Below are positions 57,090-64,000 of a stretch of 64,000 nucleotides of DNA, one piece after another. Made by a program: the position numbers and the translations under genes. The notes under the pieces are model-generated. The model saw only the letters and a list, made by a program, of their open reading frames with translations. It was not told where the DNA came from and made no database searches. The stretch comes from Pseudomonas fluorescens (lineage in GTDB: Bacteria; Pseudomonadota; Gammaproteobacteria; Pseudomonadales; Pseudomonadaceae). How positions within the stretch are numbered: position 1 is the first letter of the stretch; every line of letters begins with the position of its first letter. Location of the stretch: positions 5,874,326 to 5,938,325 of the forward strand of contig NZ_OZ024668.1 in NCBI RefSeq assembly GCF_902497775.2, written 5' to 3'.

Positions 57090-59886
57090 GAGTACGATAA
57101 CCTTGAATGCCCTTGTCGAGGAAAGACTCGACCTTATTGCCCACTACGCCGCCGAGGCCTTTCAGCACAATCTGCAGGAAGACGCCGTGGTCGCCTTTTT
57201 CGTTTTGCGGTGCATCCTGGCTGAACTCGTCGTAATCAACCCAGTAACGGTTGATCAGGCGCAGCTTCCAACAGCAGTTGTCGTATTCGAAACCACCGAA
57301 GGCTTCCAGGGTGCGGTTGCGGTTGTAGTCGTGCTGCCAGCGGGCGATCGCGGTCCACTGTGGCACGATTGGCCACATGACCGAGAAATCATGCTGCTGG
57401 ATCTTGTAGTAGTCCTTGACGTAGTTCGGGTCGCCTGGAGAACCATAATCCCCGCCGCCAACGGACCATTTGCCAGTAGCGTTGTCATAGCGGACCATGT
57501 CATTGCGATAGCGATAACCAAGGTTCACAACCTTGTTCACATTATCTTCAGGCTGGTAGTGGAACATCGCACTGCCCGAACGGGTACTGCGGCTGTCCGG
57601 ATCCCAGTTAAAGTCGGAGTTGAAGCGCCAGTCGCGGTTGAAGCGATACTCATATTCCAGTGCATAAGGTGAGACATTTGCCTGGGCGTCGTCGCGAGTT
57701 CTCCAGTCGATACCGGGTAATTGGACCTTGCGATCTTTAAAGTACAACGCTTGACCGATGCTGAAGCGCTGGCGTTGGAAGCCGTTGTCTTCAATCCAGC
57801 GGTTGGTTACACCCAGCGAAAGTTTGTTTTCGTCGCCGATGCGGTCTGAACCAAAAAAGCGATTATCTCGGAAAAGCGAAGCATAGTTGAATGTGCTCTC
57901 GCTAGTATCAAAGACCGGAATATCTTTTTGGTCCTCATAGGGTACATACAAGTAGTACAGGCGTGGTTCTAATGTCTGACGGTAATTTTTACCGAACCAT
58001 TGAGTGCTTCGGTCAAAATACAGACCGCTATCTACACTGAAAGTCGGTACGTTGCGGGTACGGGTACCCTTGAACTCACCATCGATATACTCAGTACCGT
58101 TGCGATTGGCATTGTCCAATCCGAAAGCAATGTCCTGCTTCCCTTTATTGTCCAAGTCCAAGTCGTAACGAGTGTAGGTATTTTTTATGGACGGCTTCAA
58201 GAAACCGTAGGTCCACTCAAGCGGCAAGCTGACTTCTGGCGCTATATTTATACGGTCGCCAGTGGAACGTGCTAAGCCTCTAACATTATTGTCTAGCCAA
58301 GGGGCCGTAACATTGTTCTTGTCTACGAAATTGCCATTGCGTAGATCTCTATCGAATCTTACAAATTCAGTATTGTAAGCGAAGTCTAGCCCACCTGGAT
58401 GGTAAGGTAACTTCCCGTTGAAAGTGATCTGAGGTAGCCGATCATAGGGGGTGATTTCAGTAATTGTCGCTAGCTTGTAAGCTTGAACATTAAAGCGAGC
58501 AGTGTAGGAGTCGCCGCGATAAGTCAAGGCGCCTTGCTGGTTAAGGAAATCCCGGTTTTCGACGCCAATCTGATCCGATTCCAGATCCTGGAAGTAGTAA
58601 GGATCGCTGATGTCGGTGTAGTCGACTTCAGTCATTAGGCGCTCGTCGAGGCCGCCCTTGTGCTGCCAATTGATCATCCAGCGCTGATCTTTGTAGTCGG
58701 ATTGCAGCTTGCGCTCATCTTCCTTGTCATTCAGGTAAGCACCGCCGAATTGACCTTCACTGGACTTGGTCAGGTAGCGGAACTCGCCTTCCATCAACAT
58801 GCCGCGCTTGGCCATGTAGCGTGGATACAAGGTGGCGTCATAGTTTGGCGCCAAGTTGAAGTAGTACGGCGTGACCAGCATGAAGCCGGTGTCGCTGCTG
58901 GTGCTGAACGACGGTGGCAGGAAGCCGGACTGGCGACGGTCATCGATCGGGAAGTAGATGTACGGGGTGTAGAACACCGGTACATCCTTGACCCGCAGGG
59001 TGACGTTGGTCGCGGTGCCGAAGCCGGTGGCCGGGTTCAGGGTGATGTTGTTGCCCTTGAGCTGCCAGGCGTTGCTGTTCGGCTCACAGGTGGTGTAGGT
59101 ACCATCCTTGAGGCGGATGATGGCGTTCTCGGCACGCTTGGCGTACAGCGCGCTGCCGCGGATGCGTGATTTGTGCATCACGTATTCGGCGTTGTCGACC
59201 TTGGCTTCACCGGTGTCGAGCTGGATGTCGGCGTGATCGCCCACTACCAGCGAACCGTTGTCGCGAATCTTCACGTTGCCGCTCAGCTCACCACGGTTTT
59301 CAGCCTGGTACAGGTTGGCCTCGTCGGCCTCGACCTGCATGCTGCCCTGGCGCATGACCACGTCACCGGCGAGGGTAGCGATTTGCTGCTCCTGCTGGTA
59401 GCGCGAGACCTTGGCGCCAATGAAGGTCGGCGACTCGTCTTTTGGCGTGGTGTCATCCATGCCCGGACGGGTCGGCTCGATGTAGGCACCGGCGCAGTAC
59501 GGCCCGGTTTCGGCGAGCTGAGCCGGGGTGAGTTGATCACGCGGCACCCAGTCCAGGTGGCTGGCGTCGGGGCTGCGGGATTTCAGCACGCGGCCTTTGG
59601 CTTCGGTGACCAGCGCCGGACCTTGAGCCTGCTCCTGGGCGACCTCGCCGGAGCCGGCTGGCGTTTCACCGGACGAGCTGGCGGCAGCCCCGGCGTGCAC
59701 CGGGCGCGGCGGCAGTGCGGCGGCAGGGGTTTTGGGCTTGCAGTCCCAGCCTCCGGCAGCAGACACTTGGCAGTCGAACTGCTCTGCGGCAACCACGTAT
59801 GAGGTGGCCAGAGGTTGCATCGCCAGCAAACCGCCGGTGACCAGCAACGGGAATTTTTTACGAAACGCGGGGGATTTCAATGCCAT
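57070..59886 (-). CDS. lptD: LPS-assembly outer membrane protein LptD
   Basis: 938 residues from the ATG at 59886. Signal peptide with [15 protein letters not shown] cleavage near residue 33, long Pseudomonas N-terminal linker (residues ~55-140, Pro/Ala/Gln rich), beta-jellyroll (about 150-300, with [21 protein letters not shown]), and a 26-strand barrel (about 310-938). Cys pairs for the disulfides are visible ([26 protein letters not shown]). Inserts LPS into the outer leaflet together with LptE. Bases ~57480-58560 are markedly AT-richer than the flanks, within the barrel and its surface loops. Confidence 0.96.
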   Translation of the reverse strand: MALKSPAFRKKFPLLVTGGLLAMQPLATSYVVAAEQFDCQVSAAGGWDCKPKTPAAALPPRPVHAGAAASSSGETPAGSGEVAQEQAQGPALVTEAKGRVLKSRSPDASHLDWVPRDQLTPAQLAETGPYCAGAYIEPTRPGMDDTTPKDESPTFIGAKVSRYQQEQQIATLAGDVVMRQGSMQVEADEANLYQAENRGELSGNVKIRDNGSLVVGDHADIQLDTGEAKVDNAEYVMHKSRIRGSALYAKRAENAIIRLKDGTYTTCEPNSNAWQLKGNNITLNPATGFGTATNVTLRVKDVPVFYTPYIYFPIDDRRQSGFLPPSFSTSSDTGFMLVTPYYFNLAPNYDATLYPRYMAKRGMLMEGEFRYLTKSSEGQFGGAYLNDKEDERKLQSDYKDQRWMINWQHKGGLDERLMTEVDYTDISDPYYFQDLESDQIGVENRDFLNQQGALTYRGDSYTARFNVQAYKLATITEITPYDRLPQITFNGKLPYHPGGLDFAYNTEFVRFDRDLRNGNFVDKNNVTAPWLDNNVRGLARSTGDRINIAPEVSLPLEWTYGFLKPSIKNTYTRYDLDLDNKGKQDIAFGLDNANRNGTEYIDGEFKGTRTRNVPTFSVDSGLYFDRSTQWFGKNYRQTLEPRLYYLYVPYEDQKDIPVFDTSESTFNYASLFRDNRFFGSDRIGDENKLSLGVTNRWIEDNGFQRQRFSIGQALYFKDRKVQLPGIDWRTRDDAQANVSPYALEYEYRFNRDWRFNSDFNWDPDSRSTRSGSAMFHYQPEDNVNKVVNLGYRYRNDMVRYDNATGKWSVGGGDYGSPGDPNYVKDYYKIQQHDFSVMWPIVPQWTAIARWQHDYNRNRTLEAFGGFEYDNCCWKLRLINRYWVDYDEFSQDAPQNEKGDHGVFLQIVLKGLGGVVGNKVESFLDKGIQGYRTREDQAY

Positions 59887-60016
59887 CTTATTAGTCCGGG
59901 CTTCCTGCGTGCCATCTGCCCGCGTGTGGGGCCGCACGCCTCTCGATGGTCTGAAAAAGATGCTGGATAATAAAGCATGACCCGCTTGACGGCTAGGGCC
60001 GTCGGAGACCCTTGTA

Positions 60017-61710
<1,694 letters not shown>

Positions 61711-61711
61711 C

Positions 61712-62476
61712 ATGTTGTGGCCGAGCACAGTGATAGGTGCCGGAGCAGGCTTTGCCATCGCCAGTATTCCCGGGGCGTTGTTGGGGGCGTTGCTGGGCCA
61801 GGCGATGGACCGCCGTTTGCAGTTGCACAGTTGGGCGCACGTGCGCGAGCGTTTGGGCGGCCGGCCGGTGTTGCGCGACGATGAGGTGCTGTTCGTCCTG
61901 CTCGGGCGCCTGGCCAAGAGCGACGGTCGGGTGGCCGATGGGCATATCCAGCAGGCGCGGGTGGAAATGCAACGCCTGGAAATGACCGAGCCGGCCAGGC
62001 GACGAGCCATTGCCGCGTTCAATCGCGGCAAGAGCGGCAAGGAACGCCTGGGTGCTCATCTGCGGCGGCTCAAGCAACAGCCGCATGCCGCCGAAGGCAT
62101 GTTGCGCGCTTGCTGGCGTATGGTCTGGGCCGATGGCCAGGCCGGTCGGCATGAGCGTGAGCTGTTGCTGGAGTGGGGCCAGGCCCTCGGTTGGTCGTCG
62201 GCCAAGGTCCAGGCGTTGGCACTGGACTATGAACCGCCAAAGGCGGCACTGGCCGATGGCACGCTAGGTTATCCCCAGGCCTTGCGCATGCTCGGGGTTA
62301 GCGCAGACGCCGAAGCCGGGCAGATCAAGCAAGCCTACCGGCGGCTGCTCAGCCGTCACCACCCGGACAAGCTGGTGGGCAATGGCGCCAGCCCCGCGCA
62401 GGTCCGCGAGGCCACTGAGCGTACCCGCGAACTGCATCAGGCCTACGCCGTCATTCGCAAGCGCCGCGGCTTTTAG
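61712..62476 (+). CDS. djlA: DjlA-like membrane-anchored J-domain protein
   Basis: 254 residues from the ATG at 61712. N-terminal glycine-rich helix (IGAGAGFAIASIPGALLGALLG) as a membrane anchor, a TerB-like middle domain (FVLLGRLAKSDGRVADGHIQQA; MVWADGQAGRHERELL), and a C-terminal J domain with the HPD motif RHHPDKLVG (residue ~220). Co-chaperone of DnaK. It ends 4 bp into the convergent DUF3530 gene. Confidence 0.92.
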   Translation: MLWPSTVIGAGAGFAIASIPGALLGALLGQAMDRRLQLHSWAHVRERLGGRPVLRDDEVLFVLLGRLAKSDGRVADGHIQQARVEMQRLEMTEPARRRAIAAFNRGKSGKERLGAHLRRLKQQPHAAEGMLRACWRMVWADGQAGRHERELLLEWGQALGWSSAKVQALALDYEPPKAALADGTLGYPQALRMLGVSADAEAGQIKQAYRRLLSRHHPDKLVGNGASPAQVREATERTRELHQAYAVIRKRRGF

Positions 62477-63477
62477 TCGAGCTTTTCCGGGCTCAGCCAG
62501 CCACGGATGCGGCGGAACAGTTGTTCCTGTTCCGCTGCGCTGTTGCCTGGCATGGCGGTCAAGCTGACCTGGCGGTAGTTGGCGTCCTTCAAGCGCTTGC
62601 TGGCCTTCAGGCGTTGCTCGGCGGCGCGTTTGGCCTGTGGCAGGCTGGCGTAGAAAAAGTCTGCGGTGGGCACCTTCAGGTTCGGCGCCAGGCTGTCCAG
62701 GCCTTGTTCGGCTTGGGCTGGCGTCTGCGCGGCGACCATCACCAGTTTCTGCACCTGTGCCGGTTGCCGTTCGCTCAGGTAACGGGCTGCCCAGTAGGCG
62801 CCGCTGCCGTTGCCGAGCAGGACAATGCTGCGGGCATTCTGTTGCTGGGCGTAGGCGACGGCAGCATCGAGGCGGGCGAAGATACGTTCGGCGTCAACTT
62901 TGTCATCGGCAACCGGGGCCTGGGCTTGCTCGGTGCTTTCGTTGTTGTCGCTTTCGGCGGCCGTGGCCTGTTCGATACTGGCGTTGGCATTGGCCGGGGT
63001 GTCCTTGACCGGCGCGCTTTCGCCTTGCTCGGCCTTTTTCGCCGGCGCCGGTGCCACTTCGACGCGCGCCTGCGGAGCATTGGCGAGCAAGTCCGGCTGG
63101 GCCAGGCTCAGGCTGTGCCAACCGGCATCGGGAAACTTGCGCCGTAACGGGCCGACGGTTTTCGGCCAGTCGGCACTTTCGCCGGCACCGGCGAGAATGA
63201 TCAGGGCACCTTCGGGCTCGGTGCTGTTGGCCGGTTTCCACAGGGCCAGGAAGCTGTCGCTGCCAGCCTGCAGGGTTTGCTGTTCAGCCTGGGGAACCTG
63301 GCGCTCCAGGGCCTGGGCGTCTTCCTGGCTGCGTTCGGCCAGCGGTTGGCGCTCGACAGCGGCAGGTTTGCTGTCTGCAGCAGCTTCTGGCGTTTCTCCA
63401 GCTGCCGCTTGTGCGGTACAAGGTAGTATCAGTGACAGGCATAACGCCGGTAGCGTCGTGCGATAAAGTGCGAACAT
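62473..63477 (-). CDS. DUF3530 family alpha/beta-hydrolase-like periplasmic protein
   Basis: 334 residues. Signal peptide (MFALYRTTLPALCLSLILPCTAQA), then an alpha/beta hydrolase-type scaffold with GALIILAGAGESADWP, WHSLSLAQPD and IVLLGNGSGAYWAARYL, where the GNGSG elbow could hold a nucleophile serine. A low-complexity Ala/Glu/Lys-rich stretch (residues ~135-190) is inserted. Substrate unknown. 4-bp convergent overlap with djlA. Confidence 0.85.
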   Translation of the reverse strand: MFALYRTTLPALCLSLILPCTAQAAAGETPEAAADSKPAAVERQPLAERSQEDAQALERQVPQAEQQTLQAGSDSFLALWKPANSTEPEGALIILAGAGESADWPKTVGPLRRKFPDAGWHSLSLAQPDLLANAPQARVEVAPAPAKKAEQGESAPVKDTPANANASIEQATAAESDNNESTEQAQAPVADDKVDAERIFARLDAAVAYAQQQNARSIVLLGNGSGAYWAARYLSERQPAQVQKLVMVAAQTPAQAEQGLDSLAPNLKVPTADFFYASLPQAKRAAEQRLKASKRLKDANYRQVSLTAMPGNSAAEQEQLFRRIRGWLSPEKLD

Positions 63478-63571
63478 GGATCGATCCAGGCCAGATTAAT
63501 ACCGGCAGCCTAATAGTATTTGCTCGGGACGACCATGCTCGATGACCGTCCTACCCTTGATGAGAGTGCAG

Positions 63572-64000
63572 ATGAAGCTTTTGCGCTGCCTGTTGCTTAT
63601 CGGCTGTTTTTGCCTGCCCTTGATCACCTGGGCGGCTTCGGCTTCGGCTGCTGCACCTGCGCAGGTTGTGCTGGAGCCTGCGCAGCAGCAGTGGCTTGAG
63701 CAACATCGCAGCCTGCGGGTCGGGTTGGTGCTGCAGGCACCTTTTGCCCAGTTCGACCGGCGTCTGCAGCAACTCTATGGGGTCAACGTCGAGCTGATGA
63801 ACTGGCTCGGTCGCTCGTTGGGGCTGGACCTGACCTGGCGCAATTTTCCCGACCAGGCGGCTCTTGAGCATGCATTGCTGGCGGGCGAAGTCGATTTGGC
63901 CCCGGGCCTGACCCAGACCCCGGCCAGCTTGCGCCTGTGGTTGTTCAGCGATCCCTACATGCGCGTGCCGCAACTGATCGTCGGGCCGCGTACCGGCGCG
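63572..64000 (+). CDS. Sensor protein with periplasmic solute-binding domain, partial
   Basis: 143 codons to the window edge, starting MKLLRCLLLIGCFCLPLITW, a signal peptide with a cleavage region near ASASA. The following QQQWLEQHRSLRVGLVLQAPFAQFDRRLQ begins a type 3 solute-binding (BvgS-like) sensor domain. In the related gene order I recall, this is a hybrid or sensor histidine kinase, but no kinase part is in the window. Weak ribosome-binding site (GAGAGTGCAG); a GTG five bases upstream is out of frame. Confidence 0.7.
   Translation, partial: MKLLRCLLLIGCFCLPLITWAASASAAAPAQVVLEPAQQQWLEQHRSLRVGLVLQAPFAQFDRRLQQLYGVNVELMNWLGRSLGLDLTWRNFPDQAALEHALLAGEVDLAPGLTQTPASLRLWLFSDPYMRVPQLIVGPRTGA

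Noticed and set aside
57070..59886. Whole lptD as a horizontally acquired gene
   Set aside because: Both ends have normal composition and the overlap with surA is the standard one; only the central part deviates.

Overview
The window is ordinary chromosome of a high-GC gammaproteobacterium, almost certainly a Pseudomonas close to the P. putida / P. fluorescens lineage. The reasons are the gene order around bioBFHCD, pqqFABCDE, davBA and rpsU-dnaG-rpoD, which matches what I recall of P. putida KT2440, the Pseudomonas-type REP palindromes, the GacA/RsmY signature, the AmgK/MurU recycling pair and the RmcA-like protein beside rpoD. Nearly all the sequence is coding and most long antisense frames are GC-driven shadows.

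Region by region. 1-4250 (minus strand): the start of srkA, a Tat-exported PhoX phosphatase with a good PHO box, an orphan ModE-type regulator and a ComF-like protein. 4208-8796: the biotin operon bioB-F-H-C-D with overlapping genes, under a BirA-type operator that also lies inside the first codons of comF. 8904-14611: a small rod-motif protein, two large acyl-CoA dehydrogenases (the first behind a PsrA-type box) and a membrane diguanylate cyclase between them. 14626-14827: a complete GacA UAS plus the RsmY small RNA, whose terminator is followed by a convergent LysR gene. 15867-18165: a MOSC protein coupled to a class III aminotransferase, and a Pmp3-type peptide. 18226-25750: the PQQ operon (pqqF, pqqA, pqqB-E and an S9 peptidase), with a hairpin terminator between pqqA and pqqB. 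25789-28282: davA/davB for lysine catabolism to 5-aminovalerate. 28442-34745: the accessory part of the window. It holds a HigBA-like pair with a nonsense-broken toxin, an Lrp regulator, a panB without panC, an AraC regulator, two lower-GC surface-glycan genes, a decayed gene, a hicAB pair and a tRNA with a CAU anticodon.

34759-43039 holds the RmcA-like c-di-GMP protein and the macromolecular-synthesis operon rpsU-dnaG-rpoD. 43241-47083 holds tsaD, plsY, folB-folK and cca. 47139-51996 is the stress operon prkA-yeaH-spoVR. 52278-59886 is a long minus-strand run lptD-surA-pdxA-ksgA-apaG-apaH-glpE that links outer-membrane assembly to housekeeping. 60017-64000 holds amgK-murU (peptidoglycan recycling), a DjlA-like co-chaperone, a DUF3530 protein and the start of a periplasmic-sensor protein.

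No wholly new multi-gene system is evident. The best leads are: (i) a short segment holding hicAB whose left edge repeats, with the same spacing, the terminator plus 3' end of the tRNA on its right; (ii) a HigB-type toxin gene stopped at codon 18 while its antitoxin stays intact; (iii) an AT-rich segment in the barrel part of lptD; and (iv) compact regulatory sites (BirA, PhoB, PsrA, GacA, pqqA attenuator) readable directly from the sequence.
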